From JANQOH01 sp965214495 (GTDB lineage: Bacteria > Pseudomonadota > Alphaproteobacteria > UBA7887), in contig OZ243958.1 in assembly GCA_965214495.1 (NCBI GenBank), positions 930,001-994,000 on the forward strand: a stretch of DNA of 64,000 bases, read 5' to 3'. The stretch's first letter is position 1. Each line of letters starts with the position of its first letter. Positions 39,810 to 48,971 of the stretch are shown piece after piece. The position numbers were made by a program, and so were the translations under genes. A model generated the notes under the pieces. The model saw nothing but the letters and a program-made list of their open reading frames with translations. It made no database searches and was not told where the DNA came from.

Positions 39810-40938
39810 CGTCCGCCATCGCCGGCAAGCGGACCCGGAACACGGTGCGCCCGCGTTTCGCTTCGAACTCCACCACGCCGCCATGATTCTCGACGATGTT
39901 CGCGACGAGAGCCAGACCGAGCCCCGCGCCGTCGCGCTTGGTGGTCACGAAGGGTTCGAACAGATTGTCGCGCAAATCCTCCGGGATGCCGCTGCCATTG
40001 TCCTCGATCGCCACGACGATAGGCAGGTCGAGCGGCTTGCCGCCGCCGCTCGCGAACTTGAAACCGTGCCGGTAGCGCGTCGAGAGGACGATCTTGCCGC
40101 CACGTTCCGGCGCCGCTTCGAGCGCGTTCTTCATGATGTTCAGAAACACTTGCACGAGCTGATCGCGGTTGCCCCAGACCGGGGGCAACGACGGATCGTA
40201 TCGTTCGATAAACCGGATGCCGGCACCGGCCGTGCTCCCTTGCAGTCGGCGGACATGTTCGAGCACGCGGTGAACGTTGACGCGCTCGCCGGTCGGCGGA
40301 CGGTCGTCGGAGAACACATCCACACGCTCGACGAGATCGCGAATTCGATCGGTTTCCTCGCAGATCATCTGTGCGAGTTCGCGTTCGGGTCCCTCCACCG
40401 TCCGTTCGATCAGTTGCGCCGCGCCGCGAATGCCGGAAAGCGGGTTCTTGAGTTCGTGTGCCAGGACCGCTGCCATACCGGTCACCGAACGCGCAGCGCT
40501 GCGATGATTGAGATGGCGGTCGATCAGCCGCGCCATGGATCGTTCCACGAAACAGACGAGAAGATCGCCGGCGGCGTTGCCAAGCAGCGTCACGTACACG
40601 TCAACCAGACGCTCCGGAAGCCGCGGGCCGGACAGGACGACGCCGTATTCGCTGACTCCGGCGCCACCGCGCAGCGCCAGATCCACCAGTGCGATCACGG
40701 GGCTGTCCGGCGAAATCAGCTCGTCCAGACGGTGACGGGTGAGGAACGCGCTGCCGGCGCCCAACAATTGCTCGGCAGCGGGATTCGCCGTCGTGATTCC
40801 ACGGGACGGATCGAGTGTCAGGACTGCGATCGGCATGGCGCCGAGAAGCAGGTCGGCGACCGCCGGCGCGGACGGACGCCCTGCACATGCGGACTCGCCA
40901 TATTCATCGTCCGGGAAGAACGCCCTCGACTCGCTCAT
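39802..40938 (-). CDS. ntrB: Nitrogen sensor kinase NtrB (GlnL)
   Basis: A 378-residue cytoplasmic histidine kinase. A PAS domain (AVLTLDPSRGITTANPAAEQLL) precedes HisKA with AVLAHELKNPLSGIRGAAQL, the phosphoryl His in the H-box. HATPase motifs are FLNIMKNALEAAPERGG, VVAIEDNGSGIPEDL and DGAGLGLALVANIVENHGG. The start ATG at 40938 (MSESRAFF) is preferred; ATGs at 41019 and 41112 would extend it. In many relatives dusB precedes ntrB, but here a divergent ispDF is next. Confidence 0.93.
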
Positions 40939-41277
40939 TGCCGCACCACCGTCGTCGGGATGACGGGAACCGGCGCCGACCGCCGCGTCCCGACGCCGGT
41001 TGTCGGGCTGAACGTCCATGCGGGAACGACCAGTTGTCTCAACATGACAGACGGCCAGATCACTGGGTGGCACGCTTCTCCTGCCCACATTCGGAACCTG
41101 CAAATTGGGCATGTAGTTGTCGGATACGTGCTTCAGGCTCCTTGAATACACCAAATACAAGCAGTGCACGATGTTCGGGCCCGAGTGTCGATCCGCCCGA
41201 CTCGGGCGGTACGTCCGGTCCCTACCCCCGATTCCACCGTGCTTGGCAGTATCGCGCGGCGCCGATAGCGTGCTCGC
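40939..41277. promoter_or_regulatory. ntrB/ispDF divergent intergenic region with competing hairpins
   Basis: No gene is seen; the region must hold the promoters for the minus-strand ntr operon and for ispDF. Two mutually exclusive inverted repeats share one arm. GCCCGAGT (41179-41186) can pair with ACTCGGGC (41200-41207). CCGCCC (41193-41198) can pair with GGGCGG (41204-41209). Such competing stems can act as an attenuator, but no leader peptide or U-run was found. Weak AT-rich segments around 41140-41165 could hold a promoter. Assignment is tentative. Confidence 0.35.
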
Positions 41278-42444
41278 ATGGTCTCCGAACGCACACCCGG
41301 CGACACCGTCGCGCTGATCGTCGCCGCCGGGCGCGGCGCGCGTTTCGGCGCCGCGCCGCCGAAGCAATATCGATCTTTGCGCGGCCGCCCGGTGCTGGCG
41401 CGATCCGTGCGCGCCTTCCTCCGGCATCCCGAGGTCGATCGGGTGGTCGTTGTCATTCATCGCGGCGACCGCGAGCTATACGACGAAGCGGTTCGGGAGT
41501 TCGATCTGTGCGAGCCGGTAACCGGGGGTGCGACGCGGCAGCAATCCGTGCGTCACGGGCTGGAAGCGCTTGTTCTCCACCCGCCCCGTCATGTGCTGAT
41601 CCACGATGCTGCCCGCCCGCTGGTCGGCGCTTCCGCGATATCGGGCACGCTCGCGGCTCTCGCCCACGCCACCGGCGCCGTCGCCGCGCTCCCGGTGCGC
41701 GACACTGTGAAGCGTGTGGTCGATGGCGACGTCGTCGAGACGGTGCCGCGCGAGGCGCTGTGGCTGGCGCAAACCCCGCAAGCCTTTCGTTTTGCCGATA
41801 TTCTTGCGGCTCATCGCGCTGCCCGGGATGTGGCGTTGACCGACGATGCCGCGGTCGCCGAGCGGGCGGGGCTTCGCGTCGTGGCAGTGGAATCCGGAGC
41901 CGGTAATCTCAAGCTCACGATGGAGGAGGATTTGATTCTTGCCGAGCGCGCGCTGCCGGTCGGGATTCGCGTCGGTAGCGGCTTCGATGCGCACCGTTTT
42001 ACGGCCTCGGGCGATCATGTCGTCCTGTGCGGTGTGACAGTGCCTCACGACAAAGGGCTTGCCGGCCACTCCGACGCCGACACGGCATTGCACGCCGTGG
42101 TCGATGCTCTGTTGGGCGCGGTTGCGGCCGGCGATATCGGCGTCTTCTTTCCGTCGCACGAGACTGCGTGGGCGGGGGCGGACTCGGCGTGTTTCGTGCG
42201 CCGTGCGTGCGATATCGTATCGGCGGCGCGCGGCCGGATACTCCATATCGACGTGACGGTGATTTGCGAGCGGCCCCGCCTCGCCCCGTATCGAGCGTCC
42301 ATGCGCAAGCGTCTTGCCGGTCTGCTCGGCCTTCCCGAAGGCGCCGTGAGCGTCAAGGCGAGCACCACCGACGGAATGGGCTTTACTGGCCGCGGCGAAG
42401 GCGTTGCCGCGCAGGCGACGGCGACGGTCGAGGTTGCCGCATGA
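41278..42444 (+). CDS. ispDF: Bifunctional IspD/IspF enzyme
   Basis: A 388-residue fusion. Residues 1-225 form IspD (MEP cytidylyltransferase): ALIVAAGRGARFGAAPPKQY, then VLIHDAARPLV and TDDAAVAERAG. The rest is IspF (MEcPP synthase): RVGSGFDAHRFTASGDHVVLCGV (Asp and His metal ligands), GHSDADTALHAVVDALLGAVAAGDIG and KASTTDGMGFTGRGEGVAAQA. The two act at separated steps of the non-mevalonate isoprenoid pathway. Fusion is common in alpha- and epsilonproteobacteria. pgpA overlaps its stop by 4 bp. Confidence 0.95.
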   Translation: MVSERTPGDTVALIVAAGRGARFGAAPPKQYRSLRGRPVLARSVRAFLRHPEVDRVVVVIHRGDRELYDEAVREFDLCEPVTGGATRQQSVRHGLEALVLHPPRHVLIHDAARPLVGASAISGTLAALAHATGAVAALPVRDTVKRVVDGDVVETVPREALWLAQTPQAFRFADILAAHRAARDVALTDDAAVAERAGLRVVAVESGAGNLKLTMEEDLILAERALPVGIRVGSGFDAHRFTASGDHVVLCGVTVPHDKGLAGHSDADTALHAVVDALLGAVAAGDIGVFFPSHETAWAGADSACFVRRACDIVSAARGRILHIDVTVICERPRLAPYRASMRKRLAGLLGLPEGAVSVKASTTDGMGFTGRGEGVAAQATATVEVAA

Positions 42445-42899
42445 GGTTCGACAGCGTACTCGCGACATGGTTCGGGACGGGGCTTCTGCCGTGGGCGCCG
42501 GGCACATGGGGTTCCCTCGCCGCGCTGCCGTTCGCCTATGCGATCCAGCAAGGCGTCGGGCAAACCGGGTTATTTCTTGCGGCGGTCGGGCTGTTCGCGA
42601 TCGGCGTCAGGGCGGCCGATCATTACGAACGGCGTATCGGACGTCGCGATCCGGGCGCCATCGTGATCGACGAAGTGGTCGGACAATGGCTGACTCTCGC
42701 CGCGGTTCCGGCAAGCTGGTGGAGCTACGTGGCCGGGTTCGTATTGTTTCGTGCCGCCGACATCGTCAAACCCTGGCCGGCGCGGCTCGCCGAACGGCGG
42801 CTGCCGGGCGGACTCGCCGTGATGACCGACGACGCCGTTGCCGCGCTCTATGCCGGCCTTGCCCTGTGGGCGATCGGAGAGACCTGTGTTCCCGGATGA
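42441..42899 (+). CDS. pgpA: Phosphatidylglycerophosphatase A
   Basis: A 152-residue membrane phosphatase. It starts with LATWFGTGLLPWAPGTWGSLAALP, has VIDEVVGQWLTL in the centre and VLFRAADIVKPWPARLAERRLPGG near the end, the three PgpA signatures. It removes phosphate from phosphatidylglycerophosphate to make phosphatidylglycerol at the inner membrane. Its ATG overlaps the ispDF stop by 4 bp and its end overlaps pncC by 14 bp, so the three are co-transcribed. Confidence 0.93.
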   Translation: MRFDSVLATWFGTGLLPWAPGTWGSLAALPFAYAIQQGVGQTGLFLAAVGLFAIGVRAADHYERRIGRRDPGAIVIDEVVGQWLTLAAVPASWWSYVAGFVLFRAADIVKPWPARLAERRLPGGLAVMTDDAVAALYAGLALWAIGETCVPG

Positions 42900-43368
42900 A
42901 CTACGTGCGCGGGCGGCAGCTCTGATTGCACGCTATCGCGGCGACACGCGGACGATCGCGACGGCGGAATCATGCACCGGCGGCCTGATCGCCGCGTTAC
43001 TGACGGAAATCGCCGGTTCCTCCGACGTGTTCGATCGCGCCTTCGTCACCTATTCCAACCAGGCGAAGACAGCGATGCTCGGTGTGCCGGAAGCGATACT
43101 CGCCCGACATGGCGCCGTCAGCGAAGCTGTTGCGCGTGCCATGGCCGAGGGCGCGCTCCAGCGGTCAGCATGTTCGGTCGCGGTGGCTGTGACGGGGGTC
43201 GCCGGTCCCGGTGGCGGGAGTGCCGACAAGCCGGTCGGACTCGTGCGTTTCGCGCGCGCTTCCCGAAATGCCGCGACGGTCGTGGCGCGCCATGTTTTCT
43301 CCGGCGACCGGTATGCGATACGCCTCGCGGCTGTCGCCACGGCAGTCAGTCTGCTCGAATCGGCCTGA
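42886..43368 (+). CDS. pncC: Nicotinamide-nucleotide amidase (CinA C-terminal family)
   Basis: A 160-residue stand-alone CinA-C/PncC domain. Characteristic segments are TIATAESCTGGLIAALLTEIAGSS, FVTYSNQAKTAMLGV and VAVTGVAGPGGGSADKPVGLV. It deamidates NMN to NaMN in the pyridine nucleotide salvage cycle. The GTG at 42886 gives the usual short N-terminus (MFPDELRARA); the frame from 42838 overlaps pgpA more deeply. It is the last gene of the ispDF operon. Confidence 0.88.
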   Translation: MFPDELRARAAALIARYRGDTRTIATAESCTGGLIAALLTEIAGSSDVFDRAFVTYSNQAKTAMLGVPEAILARHGAVSEAVARAMAEGALQRSACSVAVAVTGVAGPGGGSADKPVGLVRFARASRNAATVVARHVFSGDRYAIRLAAVATAVSLLESA

Positions 43369-43376
43369 CATCCCTG

Positions 43377-43961
43377 TCAGCGGCGAACATCATCGATCAT
43401 CGCGAGCATGGCCGTCGCCGCCTCTTCGGGTATCGTAACCACCACGTTCGAGCCGGCGGCGGCGACATAACGCCGTCGTTCGTTGGCGGTTCTGTGGCCC
43501 ACCATATAGCGCGCCAGCGGTCGGTCTTCGCCCGGGCGATAGAAAACGACGAACAAGCGCGGGGCGACGACGCCGTAGGAAGCAGGATCATCGACAAGGC
43601 CGGGATCGTCCGTCACCGGCGCCGCCGCGAACGCCGCCAGGCCGTCCATGATCGCGTCCGACGTTTCCTGACCTGCAACATGGCCATGCGGCGCCGTGTC
43701 CGCCCCGCGGGAATGGGCGTGATGAAACCATCGGCCCTCGTCGTCGCGTTCGAATCGGTAATACGCGCCGGCGCTGACGATTTCCGCCGCGCCGATGTCG
43801 TCAATCGGCGCCGCCACCAGGCGCCCGACCGGGCCGCGCTCGCCGGTCGGTCCGGTGGGCGGAGAAACGCCGCCGAACACGAGAACGCCCGCAAACAGCA
43901 ACCCGAAAACCACCCAGACGATCAGTAACGGCCGCCGGCGCCGGTTCAGCGTTGGCGCCAC
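43377..43961 (-). CDS. DUF4340-type membrane-anchored protein
   Basis: A 194-residue protein with one N-terminal membrane helix (LLIVWVVFGLLFAGVLVFGG). The following domain has AAPIDDIGAAEIVSAGAYYRFERDDEGRW and YGVVAPRLFVVFYRPGE in outline, resembling DUF4340 proteins linked to Gld-type ABC transporters. The GTG at 43961 overlaps the gldG-like stop by 16 bp. It is the last gene of that operon. Function unknown. Confidence 0.65.
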   Translation of the reverse strand: MAPTLNRRRRPLLIVWVVFGLLFAGVLVFGGVSPPTGPTGERGPVGRLVAAPIDDIGAAEIVSAGAYYRFERDDEGRWFHHAHSRGADTAPHGHVAGQETSDAIMDGLAAFAAAPVTDDPGLVDDPASYGVVAPRLFVVFYRPGEDRPLARYMVGHRTANERRRYVAAAGSNVVVTIPEEAATAMLAMIDDVRR

Positions 43962-45586
43962 CAGACCGCGGTTCCGATCAACGTCAGGATCGACGGCAGG
44001 AGAAAGACCGACAGAAAGAATATCCCCTTCATCTGGCGGTTGGTGAACTCGATCTTCGGCAGTTCGCGCGTTCTCGGCTCGATTCCGATCAGGTTTTCCT
44101 GGGCTGTCAGATAGTTGACCGCGTTGAGGAACAGATTGCCGTTGCCGAGAACGTGGAAGAACGAGTTCGTCGCGAAATCGGAATCGCCGACGATGATGAC
44201 TCGCGAGTCGCGCTCTGCGAGCATCGGCGGATCGTCTTCCGCCGGCCGGTCGCCGCCTCCCCCCAGCGCGGCGACGAACGCGACCTCGTCGTCCGTCACC
44301 GGCCGCTTGTTGATGGCGACCATGAGCGTGAGCGGCCCCGCCTTGTCTTCGTCGTCGTTCCGTTCGACACGATCCGCCGAGGTTTCGCCGAAGCTGTTGA
44401 CCGACGAGTTGATAACTTGCGTCGGCGCGGTTCCGGCGATCCGGTCGCCGGGCGACAGAGACAGCGCGCCGGGGAAAAAGGTCAGCGGCAGGTTCCGCGT
44501 CACCTGATGGTTGTTGTAGCGCGTCACCGCCGGCGCCGACCGGTCGGCGGCGAAATGATGCGACGGGTCGATGACCATGGTGCGGTCGGGAACCACGCCG
44601 TAGTCGCGCAACACGGGTTCCAGCCCGGTGTCCACGAACGGATCGATCATGAACAGCGCGTTGCCGCCGCCGGCGAGGAAGCCGCGCAGCACCGCTACCT
44701 CCGAGTCGAGCAGCCGCGCGCGCGGGCCCGGCACGATGAGCACCGCACAATCGGCCAACGCCTCGCCGCCGTCCCGCACGATCGAAACCGAGGCAACCGT
44801 ATAGTTCAGTTCTTCAAGGCCGTTCGCCGCCTTGGCGAGGCCGTGGGTCTCGTGCAGAACGTATTGCACGCCCGTTCCGTGTATGTGATCCGCCCCGCCC
44901 GTGGCTTCGGCCTCGACATGATCGTGCTGTTCCTTGCTGAACGGGTCGGCCTCGCCGTGGCCGGTCAGGAAGCACGCCTTCCGGGTCGCCCCTTGCGACA
45001 CGCGAAGGATGCCGTTGATGATATCGGCTTCGAGAGCGCTGTTGATGTCGATGCGGCGGTCTTCGCTGGTCATCACGGCGGTGCCCGAGAAACGCACGTT
45101 GAGCAGACGCGCCGCGGCGGGATTGAGGGTCGGGTCGTGAAACTCCACCTCCACCCGGTCCGTCTGCGCGGCGATCAGGCGATAGCGCTCCACCGTTTCT
45201 GCCATCAGGTGATTGTGGAAAAACACGACACGAACCGGCTTCGACAGCCGTTCGAGAACCGCGACCGATTTCTCGGATAGCGAATGCAGTCCCGCCTCGG
45301 TCAGGTCGTAGCGCAGCGGAGAATTGGCCGCCAACCAGGCCAGCAGAAACACGATTCCGATAACGCCGGACGCGTGGAGCGCGATTTCGATGCGCCTCCG
45401 GCGAACCATGCCGGCCAGCTCGCCGCGCAGCATCACGCCCGCTGCGGCCAGCGCCGCCAGTCCGGCAAGCGCCAGGACCGCGGTGATGGTCAGGGTCTCG
45501 TAGTAGATGAATTTCAGCGCCAGCGCCGCCAGCAGGAAGGCTACGCCGACGAGGAGGATCGCACCACCGAGAACGAACCGCGACAC
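43946..45586 (-). CDS. GldG-like ABC-associated extracytoplasmic protein
   Basis: A 546-residue protein of the GldG/ABC_transp_aux family. N-terminal membrane helices include LLVGVAFLLAALALKFIYY and IGIVFLLAWLAANSPL. The central part has RYDLTEAGLHSLSEKSVAVLERLSKPV and CFLTGHGEADPF. Further on are VLIVPGPRARLLDSEVAVLRGFLAGGGNALFMIDP and VIIVGDSDFATNSFF. A C-terminal helix (GIFFLSVFLLPSILTLIGTAVWW) follows. It works with an ATPase and permease next door. In Bacteroidetes the homologues serve gliding, but in proteobacteria the role is unknown. Confidence 0.8.
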   Translation of the reverse strand: MSRFVLGGAILLVGVAFLLAALALKFIYYETLTITAVLALAGLAALAAAGVMLRGELAGMVRRRRIEIALHASGVIGIVFLLAWLAANSPLRYDLTEAGLHSLSEKSVAVLERLSKPVRVVFFHNHLMAETVERYRLIAAQTDRVEVEFHDPTLNPAAARLLNVRFSGTAVMTSEDRRIDINSALEADIINGILRVSQGATRKACFLTGHGEADPFSKEQHDHVEAEATGGADHIHGTGVQYVLHETHGLAKAANGLEELNYTVASVSIVRDGGEALADCAVLIVPGPRARLLDSEVAVLRGFLAGGGNALFMIDPFVDTGLEPVLRDYGVVPDRTMVIDPSHHFAADRSAPAVTRYNNHQVTRNLPLTFFPGALSLSPGDRIAGTAPTQVINSSVNSFGETSADRVERNDDEDKAGPLTLMVAINKRPVTDDEVAFVAALGGGGDRPAEDDPPMLAERDSRVIIVGDSDFATNSFFHVLGNGNLFLNAVNYLTAQENLIGIEPRTRELPKIEFTNRQMKGIFFLSVFLLPSILTLIGTAVWWRQR

Positions 45587-45587
45587 G

Positions 45588-46295
45588 TCAGCGCCTCCAA
45601 TGGAGATAGGCGGCGTTCACGGTCAGCGCGACGGCGACGACCGCGAGATAGAAACCGACCGCCTCGCCGATCACCAGACCCTGAACGAACGTCGCGTAAT
45701 GGCCCGAGAAAGACAGATAGCCGAACAGTGCCCACAGCACGTATGAGGATTGGAAATTCTGCAGATCGCCGATGAACCAGAATCCGAGCAGCACCGCCAC
45801 GGTGATCAGCGCGGCGACGATCTGGTTCCGGGTCAGCACCGAGAACAATTGTCCCAGCGCGAGACAGGCGGCGCCGAGCAGCACGAATCCGATATAGCCC
45901 GAAAGGATCGTCGTCGTCTCCGGTTCGGACAGCAGATAGAGCGGGATCAGGTCGATCGTCGTGCCGAGGGTCATCAGCAGCAGCATCGTCAGCGCGCCGA
46001 GAAACTTGCCGATGGCGATCTGCCACGGCGCCAACGGCAGGGTGACGAGGAGTTCCATGGTCCTGCCGCTCCATTCTCCGGCGAACAGGCGCATCGAGAT
46101 CGCGGGACACACGACGGTAAGCAGAATGCCCATCTCCTGGAGAGTCGCGTCCATCGTCGCGTTGCCGCCGAGAAACACGTTGTAGGTGTAGAAGTAGCCG
46201 GTGGCGACGAGGAACACCGAGATCACGAAATACGCGATCGGCGAACGGAAATAGTGCCGGATCTCCTTCTGATACAGCGCCCACACGCCGCTCAT
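45588..46295 (-). CDS. ABC transporter permease, GldF-like
   Basis: A 235-residue ABC-2 type permease with six hydrophobic segments. It begins ALYQKEIRHYFRSPIAYFVISVFL and contains FAGEWSGRTMELLVTLPLAPWQIAIGKFLGAL in outline, the ABC-2 coupling region. The start at 46295 overlaps the ATPase stop by 4 bp, and one base separates its stop from the gldG-like start. Together the genes form an exporter-like complex in the inner membrane. Confidence 0.85.
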   Translation of the reverse strand: MSGVWALYQKEIRHYFRSPIAYFVISVFLVATGYFYTYNVFLGGNATMDATLQEMGILLTVVCPAISMRLFAGEWSGRTMELLVTLPLAPWQIAIGKFLGALTMLLLMTLGTTIDLIPLYLLSEPETTTILSGYIGFVLLGAACLALGQLFSVLTRNQIVAALITVAVLLGFWFIGDLQNFQSSYVLWALFGYLSFSGHYATFVQGLVIGEAVGFYLAVVAVALTVNAAYLHWRR

Positions 46296-47248
46296 ACGCT
46301 CGCCCCTTCCCGTTCGGAGTCGCGAACGTAGCGCAGAAAGATGTTCTCGAGCGTCGGCGCGCGGCGCTGCAACTGAAGCAGGTCCCATTTCTGCGACAGC
46401 GCGCGCGCGATCGCGGCTTCGACGCCGTCGCGCTCCTCGACGGCGCAATCGACCGCCAACAGGCCGGCGGTCCGATCCAGCGGCGAGACGTCGACTCCGC
46501 GCACGCCGTCCACGGCCAGCAGCGCCTCTCGCGCCTCGCTCTGCGGCGCAGCGACGCGCAGCGCGACGACGTTGGTTTCTTCCACTGCGTCATGCAGACC
46601 TTGCGGCGTGTCGATGGCGAGCAGGCGGCCGCGGTTGATGATGGCTACGCGCCGGCAGATCAGGGTCACTTCGGGCAGGATATGCGTGCTGAGCAGCACT
46701 GTGTGCGCCGTTCCGAACGAACGGATGACCTCGCGGGTCTCGAGGGTCTGACCCGGGTCGAGGCCGATCGTCGGCTCGTCGAGGAGCAACACGCCGGGCC
46801 GTCCGAGAAGCGCCTGTGCGAGGCCGACGCGCTGCCGGTATCCCTTCGACAGCTTGAATATCTCGCGGCGAAACACCGTCTCCAGCCGGCACGCTTCGGT
46901 GACGCGCTCGAGTTCGCCGGCGAGCGATGCGCGCGGCAAGCCCTTCGCCTTTGCCACGAAGCGCAGATAGCCGCTGACGTCGAGCGTGTCGTAGAGCGGC
47001 GGATGTTCGGGCAGATAGCCGATATGTCGTGCGGCATCGAGGTTCGCGGTCGCCATGTCGTGGCCCGCGACTGTCACCGTGCCCGTCGTCGCGGCGGTAT
47101 AGCCGGCGACCATGCGCAGGGTTGTGGTCTTCCCGGCCCCGTTCGGACCGAGGAAACCGACGATCTCGCCCTCCTCGACGGTGAACGAGATGTCGCGAAC
47201 GATGGTTTTCGAACCGTAGCGCTTCGAGACCGAATCGAGCGAGATCAT
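46292..47248 (-). CDS. ABC transporter ATP-binding protein, GldA-like
   Basis: A 318-residue ATPase. Walker A is GFLGPNGAGKTTTLRM, the signature LSKGYRQRVGLAQALLGRPGV, Walker B VLLLDEPTIGLDP, and the switch His is in LLSTHILPEV. The C-terminal extension fits the CcmA/NosF/GldA subgroup that drives ABC-2 permeases. It is the first gene of a four-gene minus-strand operon with the permease, GldG-like and DUF4340 genes. Confidence 0.9.
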   Translation of the reverse strand: MISLDSVSKRYGSKTIVRDISFTVEEGEIVGFLGPNGAGKTTTLRMVAGYTAATTGTVTVAGHDMATANLDAARHIGYLPEHPPLYDTLDVSGYLRFVAKAKGLPRASLAGELERVTEACRLETVFRREIFKLSKGYRQRVGLAQALLGRPGVLLLDEPTIGLDPGQTLETREVIRSFGTAHTVLLSTHILPEVTLICRRVAIINRGRLLAIDTPQGLHDAVEETNVVALRVAAPQSEAREALLAVDGVRGVDVSPLDRTAGLLAVDCAVEERDGVEAAIARALSQKWDLLQLQRRAPTLENIFLRYVRDSEREGASV

Positions 47249-47283
47249 GGCAGGTCCGAACGCGGGGCGACGTGAAGAGAGAG

Positions 47284-47309
47284 GGAGGCCCCTCCGCGGA
47301 GGGGCCTCC
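47284..47309 (-). terminator. Strong GC hairpin, likely terminator of the lactonase-like gene
   Basis: A perfect 26-bp palindrome (GGAGGCCCCTCCG followed by its complement) lies 26 bp downstream of the lactonase-like stop. On the minus strand it is followed by CTCTCTCTTC, a pyrimidine-rich but not pure U run. It separates this gene from the Gld-type operon start at 47248. Confidence 0.65.
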
Positions 47310-47334
47310 GCAAGTGCGTCAGAAAGCGACGCGG

Positions 47335-48183
47335 TCAGTCATACCACTGCTCGCCCATGGCATCGTATTGACGGATGCTGTGGCCGAACCAGAGCGGCGC
47401 GTTCTCCAGATCGCGCATCATGGTCAGACGGTTCACGGACTTGAAGTAGTCGAGCACGCTGTAGTTGAGACCGGCCGGATGGCCTTCGAGGTTCTCCTCC
47501 ATCCAGATCGCGTCCTGCGACAGGATGACCGTGCCGGTGTTCGGCAGCTTCACCTTGACCGACTGGTGGCCCAGCGTGTGGCCGGGGGTCGAGAGCACCA
47601 TCACCGTGCCGTCGCCGAACAGGTCGTAGTCGCCCTCGAGCGCCAGATAGTTGAAGTCTCGCGCGTCGTCGTAGTCGGCCATGATGTGCGCGCCGGACGG
47701 ACGCTGGAACTTCTCCGGCCACCAGGCCTGATACAGTTCGCGCTGCTGGATCACGTGAATCGCGTCCGGGAACATCTCGATGTTCGCGATATGGTCGAGA
47801 TGCGAGTGCGAGGTGATGACCGCCTTCACGTCATCGACGCTGTAGCCGAGCTTCTCGAGCTGGCGGTCGATGACGTCGTCGCGCGTCTGACTCGGTTTCA
47901 GGAAGTCGCACAGGCCCTGGGCCCAGTGCGAAGTGCAGTTGCCGTCCGAGATCGCGACGTTGTTGCCGGTATCGTAAACGACGACGCCGAGCGGGTGATC
48001 GATGACCCACATGTTAATGGGGATCATGATGTCGCGCGACTCGGGATATGTCGGAATCAGTCCCTGGATGTTGAACGGACCGAACTTGCCGCTCGCCGTC
48101 CAGTACAGCTTCTGCGCCGACGCCGACGAGGCGAAGACGCCGACCGCGGCGACCAGCGCCGCGATGAGTCCCAGTTTTCTCAC
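47335..48183 (-). CDS. Exported N-acyl homoserine lactonase-like MBL-fold protein
   Basis: A 282-residue protein with a cleavable signal (LIAALVAAVGVFASSASAQ). The metal-binding motif is ITSHSHLDHIANIEMF (HxHxDH), followed by STPGHTLGHQSV and ILSQDAIWMEEN, as in the AttM/AiiA-type lactonase group. Those family members open the ring of acyl-homoserine lactones, but an exported location and two cysteines (NCTSHWAQGLC) are not typical of AiiA. Quorum quenching is therefore only a possibility. It stands alone with a terminator downstream. Confidence 0.72.
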   Translation of the reverse strand: MRKLGLIAALVAAVGVFASSASAQKLYWTASGKFGPFNIQGLIPTYPESRDIMIPINMWVIDHPLGVVVYDTGNNVAISDGNCTSHWAQGLCDFLKPSQTRDDVIDRQLEKLGYSVDDVKAVITSHSHLDHIANIEMFPDAIHVIQQRELYQAWWPEKFQRPSGAHIMADYDDARDFNYLALEGDYDLFGDGTVMVLSTPGHTLGHQSVKVKLPNTGTVILSQDAIWMEENLEGHPAGLNYSVLDYFKSVNRLTMMRDLENAPLWFGHSIRQYDAMGEQWYD

Positions 48184-48398
48184 AGGTTACCTCCCTCGCT
48201 GAGAGCCGCGATGAAACCGCGCGGCCAAGGCCCCTCCCCGACGGCTCACGCCGGCAAGACAAGGCAAGGCACACTATGCCATGCGGGGGAAGCTGCGCAA
48301 GCGAAAACGAACGGCGGCACACCCGGCGAGAGGGCGCCACCTCGACGTGTCGCGCTTCCCGAGCTACGACCCGCCCTTCACGCGAGGCCGAAACGCAC

Positions 48399-48971
48399 TC
48401 ACGACCGCGGCGGAGCCGACGCCGCGGATCGGCGTCGGCGCGGTCTGGCCAGCCGCTTGCCGTCGAACTCGCCGTAAGCAGTCGCGATATAGTCGGGTAC
48501 CGGTCGCGAGAGCCGAAAGCGCCCGTTCTCGATTCCGGCGAGACCCTGGTCGATCATCCGATGGAGATCCGTCCGGAGGAGGACACCGTTACTGTCGATG
48601 CGCCATGTGCGCAGATGCGCTGCGTCCAGCAATGCGGGAACGTCGCAGCCGGTGACCGCGCATTTGCCGCCATAGGCCCGCATGAGGCGGTCCCGAAACC
48701 GCCGCTGGTCCGGGCGCACCGCCGCTTCCCGGCGCGGGCCGGCGGGGTCGTAAGCGAGAACGGTCGCGTGATCGGCCCGGAACCGAAAGGGCGCGACGGT
48801 CTCGATGTCATTCAATTCGATCCAGCCGCGTCCCGCCGGCGACATCCGGCCTCGCCCGAGGACGAGATGCCCCGCATCGGCGAGCCACGCAGACTCCGCC
48901 GGCGGTGTCTGCGCCGGGTTGGCAAGGCGCTGCCGCGGCGCCAGCGGGTTGTTCGAGATCAGCAGAAGCAT
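48399..48971 (-). CDS. HNH endonuclease-domain protein next to the CRISPR array
   Basis: A 190-residue protein. The C-terminal part reads FRDRLMRAYGGKCAVTGCDVPALLDAAHL, then LRTDLHRMIDQGLAGIENG, the HNH_2 (PF13391) pattern: CxxxxC, AAH and DLHxxxD. The segment between the His and LLR is shorter than usual. The N-terminal 90 residues have no recognised domain. It is read away from the CRISPR array, which starts 121 bp upstream of its ATG. A link to the CRISPR system is only positional. Confidence 0.7.
   Translation of the reverse strand: MLLLISNNPLAPRQRLANPAQTPPAESAWLADAGHLVLGRGRMSPAGRGWIELNDIETVAPFRFRADHATVLAYDPAGPRREAAVRPDQRRFRDRLMRAYGGKCAVTGCDVPALLDAAHLRTWRIDSNGVLLRTDLHRMIDQGLAGIENGRFRLSRPVPDYIATAYGEFDGKRLARPRRRRSAASAPPRS

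Noticed and set aside
41125..41170. Possible NtrC-type binding site (TGCAC...GGTGTA on the minus strand) before ntrB
   Set aside because: Half-sites are 11 bases apart rather than about 5, so it does not fit the known dyad.
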